From Paracoccaceae bacterium (GTDB lineage: Bacteria > Pseudomonadota > Alphaproteobacteria > Rhodobacterales > Rhodobacteraceae), in assembly GCA_028284705.1 (NCBI GenBank), contig JANQRE010000007.1:97616-161615 (forward strand): a DNA stretch of 64,000 nt, given 5' to 3'. The notes below the pieces were generated by a model. The model was not told the DNA's origin. It made no database searches and saw only the letters and a program-made list of their open reading frames with translations. Of this stretch, positions 54,181 to 62,789 are shown piece by piece (the stretch's first letter is position 1; every line of letters begins with the position of its first letter). A program made the translations under genes and the position numbers.

Positions 54181-54650
54181 GCCTGTCGAACAATCAGAAA
54201 CGTCAGATGCGCTCCGCCGCGCGGCTTTATGCCGTGCAGGCCCTGTTTCAGATGGAGCATTCCGACCAGACCATCGACGCCGTGCGGGACGAATTTGAGA
54301 CCCATCGTTTTGGCGCGACTTATGAGGAAGGTGAGATGGCCGAGGGCGATGTGGACACGTTCCGCGGCCTTCTGGAAGGGGCGGTCGCACAGCAATCTCC
54401 CATCGATCAGATGACGGATCGCGCCCTGAAAGCGACCTGGCCGATTGACCGGATTGACCCGACTCTAAGGGCGCTTTTCCGGGCAGCAGGGGCGGAAATG
54501 CTGGCGAAATCGACGCCGCCGAAAGTGGTGATCTCGGAATTTGTCGATATCGCGAAGGCGTTCTTTCCCGAGGGCAAAGAGCCGAAATTCGTCAACGCGG
54601 TGCTCGATCATATGGCCCGCGAGGCCGTGCCGGACGCGTTCAAAGGTTAA
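54177..54650 (+). CDS. nusB: Transcription antitermination factor NusB
   Basis: A 157-residue all-helical protein: RSAARLYAVQALFQMEHSD, then PIDQMTDRALKATWPIDRID, and PPKVVISEFVDIAKAFFPEG with FVNAVLDHMARE. NusB with NusE binds boxA of rRNA leaders. It overlaps the ribH stop, the common ribH-nusB arrangement, and ends the rib operon. Confidence 0.93.
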   Translation: MSLSNNQKRQMRSAARLYAVQALFQMEHSDQTIDAVRDEFETHRFGATYEEGEMAEGDVDTFRGLLEGAVAQQSPIDQMTDRALKATWPIDRIDPTLRALFRAAGAEMLAKSTPPKVVISEFVDIAKAFFPEGKEPKFVNAVLDHMAREAVPDAFKG

Positions 54651-54806
54651 CGCGCGCTGGTCAGATTGCGCAACGTTCGGTCGAAAATGAGCGCCTCTAA
54701 CCCGTTGATTTCATGAGATTAATTTCGAGTTAACGCTGCCTATTTTGCAGGCATTTGCTCAAATTCTAGGCGAAATTCGAAATATTATGTTGTGTTTCGC
54801 CGCCCC

Positions 54807-55385
54807 TCATCGCCGAACGAACAGCCACGCAGTCGCGGCGAGCACAGCTCCGCAGATCAGGGTCTTTGACACCACTTCCATCGCGCCTTCGATCAGGAGC
54901 GCGTGGGCCACGCTGCAAACGACAATCACGACCGCAAGCGCCTTGTGCCCGACGCGGAACCGGGCAGGTCGTAGGCGGCGGGTGGCGCGGAGACCGGCGA
55001 GAAGGGCGGAGGCGAAGACCGCCCACATGGCGATCACACCCCAGGCCGAGAACGGCGTGGGAGAGGTGAAGGTGAGCGCGTCGATGACATCCGGCGGGCT
55101 GGTGATCCAGAGACCCGCGACGTGGAGAATGACGGCGGCAAGGAGGACGACGCCGGTGGCGCGATGCACCCGCCGGGAGGTGCCCGGAGATATCCCCGGC
55201 AGCGCGTTCCGGATCAGCAGCGGTTGCAGCAGCAGAAGCGACATCGCGATGATGCCGGCAAATCCGGCGGCGATGTAGATGGGCTGGCGGAAGGCGAGAT
55301 AGGGGCTGAAACTTGCCAGGAGGATCGGGCCGATAAGCGCGATCGCCAGTGCGGCCCAGATCAGGTGCCTGCGTGGGCTGCCCAT
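54807..55385 (-). CDS. Ferric reductase-like transmembrane protein
   Basis: A 192-residue membrane protein with about five helices: LIWAALAIALIGPILLASF, IYIAAGFAGIIAMSLLLLQP, HRATGVVLLAAVILHVAGLW, WGVIAMWAVFASALLAGL and KALAVVIVVCSVAHALL. His residues in the middle helices (VHRATG, LHVAG, GHKALA, AHALL) could bind two hemes, as in the ferric reductase-like domain. It lies 15 nt after the Tat-exported protein gene, so the two may work together in electron transfer across the membrane. Confidence 0.75.
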   Translation of the reverse strand: MGSPRRHLIWAALAIALIGPILLASFSPYLAFRQPIYIAAGFAGIIAMSLLLLQPLLIRNALPGISPGTSRRVHRATGVVLLAAVILHVAGLWITSPPDVIDALTFTSPTPFSAWGVIAMWAVFASALLAGLRATRRLRPARFRVGHKALAVVIVVCSVAHALLIEGAMEVVSKTLICGAVLAATAWLFVRR

Positions 55386-55400
55386 GATGAGCGGCGCAGC

Positions 55401-55877
55401 TTAGACCGGTTTCAGAACGAAATGCGCCTCGAGGCTCGTATCCCTTGGGCTGTCCATGAGGGGGCGGAGGAAAACCGTCTCAAATTCCGCGCTGTCATAG
55501 GCGAGATGGGCATGGGCCTGACCGAAGGCGGGCACGATCTGTGGCATCTCCAAACGGAACTCGCCCTTGGCATTGGTCAGCGTCGCGCCGTGACTGCGGG
55601 CGTCGCGCTCATGGCCTTCGGTCGTGTGCGCCCAGATCTGAATGCGCTGACCCTCGAGGGGCGCGCCATCGCCCGCACGCCGCACCGTGCCGGACATCCA
55701 GAAACCGCCGCCGCCGATCCGCTCCACGATGGGCGCGCCGGGACGGTAATTGTTGGCCCCGCCGCGCATGGTCGGTGTGGGTGCAAGGCCAGCGGCGCGG
55801 GCAGGGAGCAGACCGGTGGCAAGGGTCGCGCCGCTGGCGGCGAGAAGCGTGCGGCGGGTGAGTGGCGAGCTGGGCAT
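55401..55877 (-). CDS. Tat-exported protein with intradiol dioxygenase-like fold
   Basis: A 158-residue protein started at MPSSPLTRRTLLAASGA; 15 earlier codons are less likely. The twin-arginine motif TRRTLLA and the hydrophobic stretch to about residue 30 mark Tat export, suggesting a folded cofactor-bearing product. The mature part (ISG-type MSGTVRRAGDGAPLEGQRIQ, GATLTNAKGEFRLEMP) is a transthyretin-like beta sandwich, as in intradiol ring-cleavage dioxygenases, although a full non-heme iron set is not visible. It precedes the heme membrane protein on the same strand. Confidence 0.72.
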   Translation of the reverse strand: MPSSPLTRRTLLAASGATLATGLLPARAAGLAPTPTMRGGANNYRPGAPIVERIGGGGFWMSGTVRRAGDGAPLEGQRIQIWAHTTEGHERDARSHGATLTNAKGEFRLEMPQIVPAFGQAHAHLAYDSAEFETVFLRPLMDSPRDTSLEAHFVLKPV

Positions 55878-56012
55878 GGGCTGACCTCCAAACGGGTGCG
55901 AACTCTGTCGCGTTACCATCAAATATAACGCAGTTTCGCTGAATTCCGAGATGCGGGGCCGGAGGTTTCGGTCACGGCTCTGTGAGCCGCGACCGATTGA
56001 GCGGTGGGTTGC

Positions 56013-56663
56013 CTAGATTTTGCGCGCCACGATGTAGCGGCTGAGCACCATGCCGGACTGATCGCCGGTTTCGATGATCTGGAAGCCGGCGGCCTCGATT
56101 TTCTGCTCCAAAGTTTCGGCCGTCATGAACTCGACAAAGGGGGCTTTGCCGATGAGTTGCATCACCGGGATGGCGACGCGGCGCATGAGCGCGAATTTGA
56201 GACCGGCATTGCGCGGGGCGCAGACGGTTTTGGAGATGAAAAGCCCACCCGGTTCGATGAGGTCGTTGATGCGCGCAAGCGCGCGGTTGAGATTTGGCAC
56301 AAGGTGCAGGAGGTTGTGGGCCAGAACGACAGTGTAGGGCCCGTCTGCGGCCTGGTGATCCAGCACCTCAGCGACTTTGAAAGTCACATTGTCGAGCTTT
56401 TCTTCGGCGAGCTTCTCCTCTGCGATCTCGATCATGCCGGGGGCGAGATCGGTGGCGGTGATATGGGCCACATGCGGGGCCAACAGGAGTGCCGTCGAGC
56501 CGGTGCCGCAGCCGATCTCGAGCGCGGTGTCGGTGGGTTTGAGATGGGAGATCGTGCGGTCGAGCGTGTTCTGGTAGCCCTCGGGATTGGCGATCGGCTG
56601 GGCGGCATATTTGCGCGCGAGTTTGCTCCAGAATGTGGGGTCAGGGGTCATGGCGGGTGTCAT
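56013..56663 (-). CDS. Class I SAM-dependent methyltransferase
   Basis: A protein of 216 residues started at MTPAMTPDPTFWSKLARKYA; the longer open frame reaching 57047 is antisense to the LysR gene and not used. Motif I is ALEIGCGTGSTALLLAPHV, motif II region DLAPGMIEIAEEKL, and motif III VVLAHNLLHLVPNL. The substrate is unknown. It is divergent from the LysR regulator, which begins 85 nt away and may control it. Confidence 0.85.
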   Translation of the reverse strand: MTPAMTPDPTFWSKLARKYAAQPIANPEGYQNTLDRTISHLKPTDTALEIGCGTGSTALLLAPHVAHITATDLAPGMIEIAEEKLAEEKLDNVTFKVAEVLDHQAADGPYTVVLAHNLLHLVPNLNRALARINDLIEPGGLFISKTVCAPRNAGLKFALMRRVAIPVMQLIGKAPFVEFMTAETLEQKIEAAGFQIIETGDQSGMVLSRYIVARKI

Positions 56664-56748
56664 AGCAGTATCTTTCGCGGTGTTTTGAGTTGATTGCTTG
56701 TAGGCTTCTGCATTTTTCTTTGGAATTGCCTGTGTTCGCACTTCTGTT

Positions 56749-57657
56749 ATGCATAAATGCATGAACTGGCAGGCGATCAATTTCGATTGGAACCAGGTGC
56801 GTGCATTTCTGGCGACGGTGGAGGAGGGGTCCCTGTCCGCCGCGGCGCGGGCCCTGGGCCAGACGCAACCGACCGTGGGGCGGCAGGTGGCGGCGCTGGA
56901 AGAGGCGTTGGGCGTTGTGCTGTTTGAGCGGGTCGGCAAATCGCTGACGCTGACGTCGACGGGGTCGGAATTGCTGATCCATGTGCGCGAGATGGCGGAT
57001 GTGGCGAGCCGGATTTCCCTGACCGCGACGGGGCAGTCGCAGACCATTGAGGGTCAGGTGCGCATCACCGCGGCGGATGTGCTGTCGGCCTATCTGCTGC
57101 CGCCCGCGCTGGAGAAAATCCGCAAGGTTGCGCCGCTTCTGGAGATCGACGTCGTGGCGGCCAATGAGATTCGCGACATTCAGCGGCGCGAAGCCGATAT
57201 CGCGATCCGGCATGTGCGCCCGACCCAACCCGATCTGATCGCGAAGCTGGTGGCAGATTTCGATGCGAGTTTCTACGGGGCGACGACCTATCTGGACCGC
57301 GTCGGGCGACCAAAGGATTTCGAGGAACTGGCGAAGCTCGATTTCGTCTCCTTCGGCTCGGCGGAGGAAATGATCGGCTTTCTGGAGCCCGCAGGCATCC
57401 CGGCGACCGCCGAGCGGTTCAAGATCGGCTCGAAGAACGGGATCGTGGCGTGGGAACTGGTGCGCCGCGGGTTCGGGGTCTGCGTGATGTCAGATGAGGT
57501 GGCGGAGAACACGCCGGGGGTCGAACGGCTGCTGCCGGAGATGGAGCCGTTCAAGTTTCCGGTCTGGCTCGCCACCCATTCGGAATTGCACACGGCGCGG
57601 CGCATTCGCCTGGTTTTTGACCTGTTGGCTGAGCATTTCAGCCGCAGTTCAACCTAA
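56749..57657 (+). CDS. LysR family transcriptional regulator
   Basis: A 302-residue protein: an N-terminal wHTH (NWQAINFDWNQVRAFLATVEEG, SLSAAARALGQTQPTVGRQVAAL) followed by a substrate-binding domain (ADVLSAYLLPPALEKIRKVAP). The start could be ATG 56749 or 56761 (MNWQ). A perfect palindrome TTATGCATAA at 56747-56756 overlaps the first start; if 56761 is used, it could be an autoregulatory site. It is divergent from the methyltransferase, its probable target. Confidence 0.88.
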   Translation: MHKCMNWQAINFDWNQVRAFLATVEEGSLSAAARALGQTQPTVGRQVAALEEALGVVLFERVGKSLTLTSTGSELLIHVREMADVASRISLTATGQSQTIEGQVRITAADVLSAYLLPPALEKIRKVAPLLEIDVVAANEIRDIQRREADIAIRHVRPTQPDLIAKLVADFDASFYGATTYLDRVGRPKDFEELAKLDFVSFGSAEEMIGFLEPAGIPATAERFKIGSKNGIVAWELVRRGFGVCVMSDEVAENTPGVERLLPEMEPFKFPVWLATHSELHTARRIRLVFDLLAEHFSRSST

Positions 57658-57708
57658 AGTGTCTTTGATCGGGCGGCGGGTCGCGCTATCTTGCCAGGCA
57701 TAGGAGAA

Positions 57709-58014
57709 ATGCCCATGCCGGATCACATTCGCTTCCTTCTCAAACATGCTCTGATCGGGGTCGCCGCGGCGGTCAGTTTCGTCGGCCTCTTGCTGTGGTT
57801 CAACGTGATGAACCTTTGGTATCTGGTGAGCCACACCGCGGAGGGACCGTTGGCGCTGGGCGTGATGACGGTGTTTTTCATCATCACCTTTGCCTCGGTG
57901 CAGATGGGCATCGCCGTGATGGCGCTGGGCGAGAGTGACGAGGATGACGATGGCCCGCGCGGCAATGTGCCGGAACTGGCGGTGCTGCCGGTGCGGGTGT
58001 CCGATCACAGGTAA
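57709..58014 (+). CDS. Small two-helix membrane protein
   Basis: A 101-residue protein started at the ATG after TAGGAGAA; a TTG at 57691 is less likely. Two hydrophobic helices (HALIGVAAAVSFVGLLLWFNV and LALGVMTVFFIITFASVQMG) are followed by an acidic linker (GESDEDDDGPRG). I do not recognise a function. It stands alone on the plus strand after the LysR gene. Confidence 0.7.
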   Translation: MPMPDHIRFLLKHALIGVAAAVSFVGLLLWFNVMNLWYLVSHTAEGPLALGVMTVFFIITFASVQMGIAVMALGESDEDDDGPRGNVPELAVLPVRVSDHR

Positions 58015-58425
58015 TTTGGCGAAAAATAGCTGAGAAAGCGTTGGCGGTAGTTTGACCAGAATGTCGCCAAAGACGCTGCCTCTCAGAGGCATAGCCTCTT
58101 CGAACGCGCCTTTGTCGGCATCATATTTGGATTGGGTCAAACCCCTTGGTCGGCATCTTTTTCGCGGGGCCAAAAAGAGCCGGTGACGGAACCGCCCAGA
58201 CCGTAGGGGAAGCTTATTCCCGAGGACCTGTATTTACAGGTGGGCGCCGGGTAACCGGACCAGGATCCGGACAGAGCCAGCTCCCTCGGAATTGCTTAAG
58301 GCCACCGGAATGTAGTCCCATGTAAAACGAGAAGGGCAGAACCGTCGCTAAGGCAGATAGGCGGTCGGACCCCATCTGGCAAGGCGCGTCTTTGTGATAA
58401 GGTGGCCATAGTTGGGAGGTGACCC
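58015..58425. other. Gene-free stretch containing a probable structured RNA
   Basis: 411 nt. It carries the minus-strand RNA candidate at 58172-58283 and, at 58377-58406 read on the minus strand, a possible sigma-70 promoter: TTGCCA, 17 nt, TATCTG. A minus-strand frame from 58173 down to 58015 is open but looks like chance. The last 12 nt are the ribosome site of the next gene. Confidence 0.5.
58172..58283 (-). ncRNA. Candidate structured non-coding RNA
   Basis: Read on the minus strand, a closing stem GAGCUGG/CCGGCUC is followed at once by UUUUU, like an intrinsic terminator. Inside are the hairpins CCGGA-UCCUGG-UCCGG and, within an enclosing helix CGCCCA/UGGGCG, two more: ACCUGU-AAAU-ACAGGU and GGGAA-UAAGC-UUCCC. 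So one multibranched molecule of about 112 nt can be drawn by hand. I do not recognise the family; a 6S-like RNA, small regulatory RNA or riboswitch remain possible. Confidence 0.5.
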
Positions 58426-58860
58426 ATGGCGAAAGCGAAGATGAAAACGGCCCCGACCGGAGCGGATGTGGCGGCGTTCCTGGAGAGCATCGAACATCCC
58501 GTCAGGCAGGCCGATGGCCTCCGCCTGCTGGATTTGTTTCGCGACTGGACCGGCTGGGCGCCGCGCATGTGGGGACCGTCGATCATCGGCTACGGGCGCT
58601 ACGAGTACCGCTATGAGAGCGGTCGGGAAGGCGAGTTCATGGTGACCGGGTTTTCGCCGCGAAAGGCCAATCTGGTGATCTACATCATGCCCGGCTACCG
58701 CGATATGGGCGAGAAACTGGCGCGGTTGGGCAAACACAAGATCGGGAAATCCTGCCTGTATATCAACAAGTTGGCGGATATTGATGAGGCCGTCCTGCAA
58801 GAGATGGTCGCAGACGGCCTCGCTTATATGAAAGAGAATTACCCGGTCTTCGACGCCTAG
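58426..58860 (+). CDS. DUF1801 domain protein
   Basis: A 144-residue protein with the family segments DVAAFLESIEHPVRQADGLRL, GWAPRMWGPSIIGYGRYEYRY and NLVIYIMPGYRDMG, KIGKSCLYINKLADIDEAVL. The fold is a small alpha/beta domain of unknown role. GGGAGGTGAC precedes its ATG by 4 nt. It converges with the SRPBCC gene; the two stops share CTAG. Confidence 0.82.
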   Translation: MAKAKMKTAPTGADVAAFLESIEHPVRQADGLRLLDLFRDWTGWAPRMWGPSIIGYGRYEYRYESGREGEFMVTGFSPRKANLVIYIMPGYRDMGEKLARLGKHKIGKSCLYINKLADIDEAVLQEMVADGLAYMKENYPVFDA

Positions 58861-59273
58861 GTGGCGTGGAGATCGGCGCGCATCCGGTCGATATGCTCGT
58901 CCCAGCCTTTGTCCATGGCGAGGACCATGCCGAAGGCCTCCTGGCTTGCGGGGATCCCGGTATGCTCCAGCGAGAGGCGCGTGCCGCCGGGCGTGTCGTC
59001 TAGCGTCCATGTGACCGTGCCTGCCACATCGGGCATGGGCTTCACGGTGAATGTGTATTGAAGAAGGTCATGGGGGCGGGCGGTGATCACCTTGCCCCAG
59101 ATGAGTTTATCGCCGGACTCAGTCCCGAACATCTCGTAACCGGCGCCTTCCTCCAAGGTCACGGGCGGTTTGTGGAACCAGATCGCGAGCTTTTCGGGGT
59201 CGGTGAGATAGGCCCAGACAGTTTCCTTCGTGGCCTTGATATAGACCTGCTTGCGGATGGTCGTGTCAGTCAT
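58857..59273 (-). CDS. SRPBCC (AHSA1-like) domain protein
   Basis: A 138-residue protein started at MTDTTIRKQVYIKATKETVW, 6 codons into the longer frame. The START-like fold shows VWAYLTDPEKLAIWF, GTVTWTLDDTPGGTRLSLEHTG and a C-terminal helix. Such proteins bind hydrophobic ligands and are often made with an ArsR repressor. Its start overlaps the ArsR stop by 8 nt. Confidence 0.86.
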   Translation of the reverse strand: MTDTTIRKQVYIKATKETVWAYLTDPEKLAIWFHKPPVTLEEGAGYEMFGTESGDKLIWGKVITARPHDLLQYTFTVKPMPDVAGTVTWTLDDTPGGTRLSLEHTGIPASQEAFGMVLAMDKGWDEHIDRMRADLHAT

Positions 59274-59592
59274 GTGTGTCGTCCTCTTCAATGGCGGTTT
59301 TCAGAGCGTCGAGGCGGTCGTCCCAGAACTGGTCAAAGAAGGACAGCCAGTCGCGCACGGGCGCAAAGCCTTTTGGATTCAATCGGTTGAGACGTTCGCG
59401 CCCGCGCGGGGTGACGGTGATGAGACCCCCATCCGAGAGCACGGTGAGATGCTTTTTCACCGCCGCGCGGGTCATGTCGAAATCGCCAGCAACCTCGGCA
59501 ATGGTGCGCTCGCCCGCTGTCAGGGTTTGCAGGATCGCGCGGCGGGTCGGGTCGGCGAGCGCGCGGAAGGTGGCTTGGGTCTCGGGGCTCAT
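59266..59592 (-). CDS. ArsR family transcriptional regulator
   Basis: A 108-residue winged helix protein: FRALADPTRRAILQTLTAGERTIAEVAG, FDMTRAAVKKHLTVLSDGGLI and TVTPRGRERL. No Cys cluster for metals is seen, so the ligand may be organic. It makes an operon with the SRPBCC gene and probably represses itself through the inverted repeat at 59633-59652. Confidence 0.88.
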   Translation of the reverse strand: MSPETQATFRALADPTRRAILQTLTAGERTIAEVAGDFDMTRAAVKKHLTVLSDGGLITVTPRGRERLNRLNPKGFAPVRDWLSFFDQFWDDRLDALKTAIEEDDTHD

Positions 59593-59632
59593 GATGTCCT
59601 CAGATATGAAACCATTTGGTATCGAATCTTAT

Positions 59633-59652
59633 ATGATACTTTTTGGTATCAT
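59633..59652. promoter_or_regulatory. Inverted repeat upstream of arsR-type gene (operator candidate)
   Basis: A perfect repeat ATGATAC-N6-GTATCAT lies 41-60 nt upstream of the ArsR start. A further half site, GGTATC, occurs at about 59618-59623. Such AT-rich palindromes close to the start are typical ArsR operators. Confidence 0.5.
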
Positions 59653-59696
59653 GTAAAGGGCTTGATTTATGTTTCCCTTTTGTTCACATTTTCAGA

Positions 59697-60149
59697 ATGC
59701 CCGATGATCTGTCCCTTCAACCCGGCCAATTGCTCGCACGTGGTGTGTGCCGACACCTAGTGACGCTGGGCTTTTCGGCGATTGAAGAGTTCACGCCGGA
59801 GCGGGGCAAGCGGGTTGATGTGATGGGGCTGGGACCCAAAGGGGAGCTTTGGGTGATCGAGTGCAAATCCTCCCGCGCCGATTTCATGAGCGACAGCAAA
59901 TGGGAAGGCTATCTGGAGTGGTGCGACCGCTATTTCTGGGCCGTGGATGAAGCGTTTCCGACGGAGTTATTGCCGGATGAGACCGGGTTGATCATCGCGG
60001 ACGCCTATGATGCGGAGGTGATCCGCATGGCCCCGGAGGACAAGCTGGCGGCCGCGCGACGCAAAGTCGTGGTGCAGAAATTCGCCCGCCACGCGGCGTT
60101 GCGGCTGCATGGGTTCCGCGATCCCGATTTCGTGCAGCCCTGGGGGTAG
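59697..60149 (+). CDS. MmcB family DNA repair protein
   Basis: A 150-residue protein started at MPDDLSLQPGQLLARGVC. The core has PD-(D/E)xK nuclease features: RVDVMGLGPKGELWVIECKSSRADF, with Asp and Glu-x-Lys in place. MmcB is an SOS-linked repair factor of alphaproteobacteria, known in Caulobacter to help damage tolerance by DnaE2. It is divergent from the ArsR gene. Two in-frame ATGs upstream (59643) lack a ribosome site. Confidence 0.85.
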   Translation: MPDDLSLQPGQLLARGVCRHLVTLGFSAIEEFTPERGKRVDVMGLGPKGELWVIECKSSRADFMSDSKWEGYLEWCDRYFWAVDEAFPTELLPDETGLIIADAYDAEVIRMAPEDKLAAARRKVVVQKFARHAALRLHGFRDPDFVQPWG

Positions 60150-60310
60150 GGTTCTGGCGGCGGGTGTTGGTGGTGGCTTTGAGCGCAAGTCACCGATGCC
60201 GCACGGTGTCTGAATGTCTGTTTGTCGATCTTCACAGACGACAGCGCAGTACTGGAACCGCTCGATAGAAAAATGTTACTCATCGCCGAAACAAAGGGGC
60301 AAGTGTAGGC

Positions 60311-60880
60311 ATGAGTATCAATCTGACTTTGGTGGTGCTGGAGCCCTCGCTTGCAGACAGACTACGTTCCAATCCGTCATTATCTGAAGAAATTGAGATC
60401 GAGCCTTCTCAGGATGATCTTCTCGCATCACATGGTCTTCAAATCGATCGTACTCTAAGCGATGACGAATATCCTTTCGACCGACTGGCACTGGGCAAAG
60501 ACTGGCACTTAATGGATCAGTTTTTCACGGGAAGGGGCGGCCCGCGTTTGCTGAAATTTTTTAAGGCAGATGGAACAAGTTCGTTTCTCACCTCTGGCGG
60601 AGCATCGATCGGTGAAGGCTCCGGATACGGTCCTGCAAGACTCCTATCAGCACGGGAATGCGGAGATATTGACACTTTTCTGGCAGGTTTTGATGTTTCG
60701 TCGGCTCTTGAAGGCCTGACCATGGAATTTATTAAGGACGCGGACGTTTATGTCTACTCTCAGGGTAACGTGCCAATCGAAGAAATTCGAAGGATTGCCC
60801 GTAGTAACTTTGAGGAACTCAAAAGTTTCTTTCGCAGAGCATCAACAGCCGCATTAAGCGCCTACATATTTATGTCATAA
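60311..60880 (+). CDS. DUF1877-like protein (YfbM family)
   Basis: A 189-residue protein: LTLVVLEPSLADRLRSNP, then ALGKDWHLMDQFFTGRG and ARLLSARECGDIDTFLAGFD, a pattern resembling the YfbM/DUF1877 family. No signal peptide or membrane helix is seen. The gene is visibly AT-richer than its neighbours, suggesting recent acquisition. It is a stand-alone gene with 161 nt before it; the 158 nt after its stop up to the YdeI-like stop hold nothing I recognise. Confidence 0.68.
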   Translation: MSINLTLVVLEPSLADRLRSNPSLSEEIEIEPSQDDLLASHGLQIDRTLSDDEYPFDRLALGKDWHLMDQFFTGRGGPRLLKFFKADGTSSFLTSGGASIGEGSGYGPARLLSARECGDIDTFLAGFDVSSALEGLTMEFIKDADVYVYSQGNVPIEEIRRIARSNFEELKSFFRRASTAALSAYIFMS

Positions 60881-61038
60881 AAGATTTTGCTTCAGTCGCT
60901 AGACGCATTGGCGGTGACAATATGGCGACTGCTCAACGGTCATTCGTGCAAGCGCAGTGAACTGGCGCTTTGTCCGCAAAGACGACAATGAGGGAAACGG
61001 CGGTTCCACCTTGCAAACGGTACCTCTCGCAAAACGGA

Positions 61039-61659
61039 TCAGTACTCGTTGGCCCCTTTGCCAGCGAGGATGCGATCCCGGAATTTCTCGATGCGCGCGA
61101 TGCGGGTTTCTGGTTTCTTGGCGGATCGCAAGTTGATCACGTAGCTTTTCTGACGCCCCGGTGTGAGGTTGTGGAAGGCCTTGGCAAGGGGCGGGTCCGC
61201 GTCGAGGGCCTCGATTAGCTCGTCGGGCAGGTCCGGTGCGCTGGTGTCTTTCGGCGCTCGTAAACCCGCTTCGGCATAGCGCATGGCCTCCTGCAGATAG
61301 GCTATGATTGTGGGAGCCGCTCGCGTGACCTGAGCGTTCTCGGTGAAACGGATCATGTCCGGATATCTTGTGTTCGGGCCTTGTTTTTCGAGGATGTTGT
61401 TGGGGTCTTTCAATAGGCCGGCCTCAAAGAAACTGAGCCGGAAATCGCCACGAAATGCACCAATGATGGCGATGTTGCGGGGGCCATGCATGTAGCAGGG
61501 ATGCGCCCATTTCAGGGTTTCGGTGAGACCAGCATCGCGGCAGATTTGACGCAGGTCACGCAAGCCTTCAGCCCATTGAATAGTCGCGCAATCCTCGGTG
61601 TCAAAACGCGGGCAGCGGCCGCAGCCTTTGGTGAAATAGTCCTCGATCTTGGTGATCAT
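61039..61659 (-). CDS. YdeI/OmdA-associated family protein
   Basis: A 206-residue protein started at MITKIEDYFTKGCGRC with GGAAAG upstream; the open frame further up to 62478 is antisense to the Gfo/Idh gene. The family has a DUF1801-type domain (LKWAHPCYMHGPRNIAIIGAF, RLSFFEAGLLKDP) and a C-terminal OmdA-type domain (LPDELIEALDADPPLAKAFH, LTPGRQKSYVINLRSAKKPE). The role is unknown; in Bacillus, YdeI relatives affect cationic peptide tolerance. It is divergent from the oxidoreductase. Confidence 0.85.
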   Translation of the reverse strand: MITKIEDYFTKGCGRCPRFDTEDCATIQWAEGLRDLRQICRDAGLTETLKWAHPCYMHGPRNIAIIGAFRGDFRLSFFEAGLLKDPNNILEKQGPNTRYPDMIRFTENAQVTRAAPTIIAYLQEAMRYAEAGLRAPKDTSAPDLPDELIEALDADPPLAKAFHNLTPGRQKSYVINLRSAKKPETRIARIEKFRDRILAGKGANEY

Positions 61660-61730
61660 TTTGGGCTTTCCATGCACGTCTCCTCGTAACACATTGGCGA
61701 GACTGACGGAACTTGGGGAAGGCAAGGGGT

Positions 61731-62714
61731 ATGAGTGTTGTGAATTGGGGCATTCTGGGGGCTGCGAAATTTGCCCGCCAGCATATGGGGCCTGCGATCC
61801 ATCGCGCGGAAGGGGCGCGGTTGGCGGGGGTTGCGAGCCGGTCGGGCGATAGCTCGGCCTTTCAGGCCTTTGCGCCGGATGCGAGGGCTTATGACAACTA
61901 TGAGACGCTGCTGGCCGATCCCGAGATTGATGCGGTTTACATCCCGCTGCCCAACCATCTGCATGTGGAGTGGTCCAAGAAAGCGATGCAGGCGGGCAAA
62001 CATGTGCTTTGCGAAAAGCCGATGACGATGCGGGCCACTGAATTCGATGACCTGATTGCGATGCGCGATGCGACGGGGCTGGTCTGCGCCGAGGCCTATA
62101 TGATCCCGCATCACCCGCAATGGCAGCGCGCCAAGGAGCTTTACGGGGCGGGCGCGATTGGGCGTGTGATGCTGGTGGATGCGGTGTTTTCCTATGACAA
62201 TTCCGCAGACGTGGAGAACATTCGCAATCGTCCGGAGACCGGTGGGGGATCGCTGCCGGATATCGGGGTCTACACGCTGGGCGCGGCACGTCTGGTGACG
62301 GGCGAGGAACCGCAGGACGTGCAAGCCGTGCTACATCGCGAAAACGGGGTCGATGTGTTTGCCCATGTGACCGCGGATTTCCCGAAATTTCGGTTCTCCT
62401 CGGTGACCTCCATGCGCATGGCACCGCGGCAGGAGGTGACCTTTCACGGCCGGGAAGGTGTGATGCGGCTGACCGCACCGTTCAATCCGGGCGTGTTTGG
62501 CGAAGCGCAGTTGGAGGTCAGTCACACCGTGCATGGCGGCGGGCGCTCTGCGGTGACGGTGGAGCGATGGCCGGGTGTGAACCATTATGTGCTGCAAGTG
62601 GAAGCCTTTGGCCGTGCTGTCTGGGGCGAGGAGAGTTATCCCGTACCGATGGAATTTGTGCGCGGCACGCAAGCGATGATTGATCGCTGTTTTGATGTGG
62701 CGCGCGACATCTGA
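61731..62714 (+). CDS. Gfo/Idh/MocA family oxidoreductase
   Basis: A 327-residue protein started at MSVVNWGILGAAKFARQ after GGGGAAGGC. The NAD(P) fold leads to DAVYIPLPNHLHVEWSKKAMQAG, and the signature KHVLCEKPM contains the conserved Lys. The C-terminal domain has GGSLPDIGVYTLGAARL with the putative catalytic Asp-x-x-x-Tyr. It oxidises or reduces a sugar or polyol, unknown which. Possibly it modifies a sugar for polysaccharide, given the UXS gene 75 nt downstream. Confidence 0.88.
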   Translation: MSVVNWGILGAAKFARQHMGPAIHRAEGARLAGVASRSGDSSAFQAFAPDARAYDNYETLLADPEIDAVYIPLPNHLHVEWSKKAMQAGKHVLCEKPMTMRATEFDDLIAMRDATGLVCAEAYMIPHHPQWQRAKELYGAGAIGRVMLVDAVFSYDNSADVENIRNRPETGGGSLPDIGVYTLGAARLVTGEEPQDVQAVLHRENGVDVFAHVTADFPKFRFSSVTSMRMAPRQEVTFHGREGVMRLTAPFNPGVFGEAQLEVSHTVHGGGRSAVTVERWPGVNHYVLQVEAFGRAVWGEESYPVPMEFVRGTQAMIDRCFDVARDI

Positions 62715-62789
62715 GCCAGGTTTTACCTTGTGGCGTCGCGGCGCCATGATAGGGAGTGAGGCAGAGATATCAGGCGGGGGCACGGGGCT

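Noticed and set aside
56664..57047. Extended N-terminus of the methyltransferase
   Set aside because: It overlaps the start of the divergent LysR gene antisense; the Met at 56663 gives the normal family length.
61660..62478. Long minus-strand frame extending the YdeI-like gene upstream
   Set aside because: It is antisense to the Gfo/Idh gene, has no family match, and a good ribosome site precedes the later Met at 61659.
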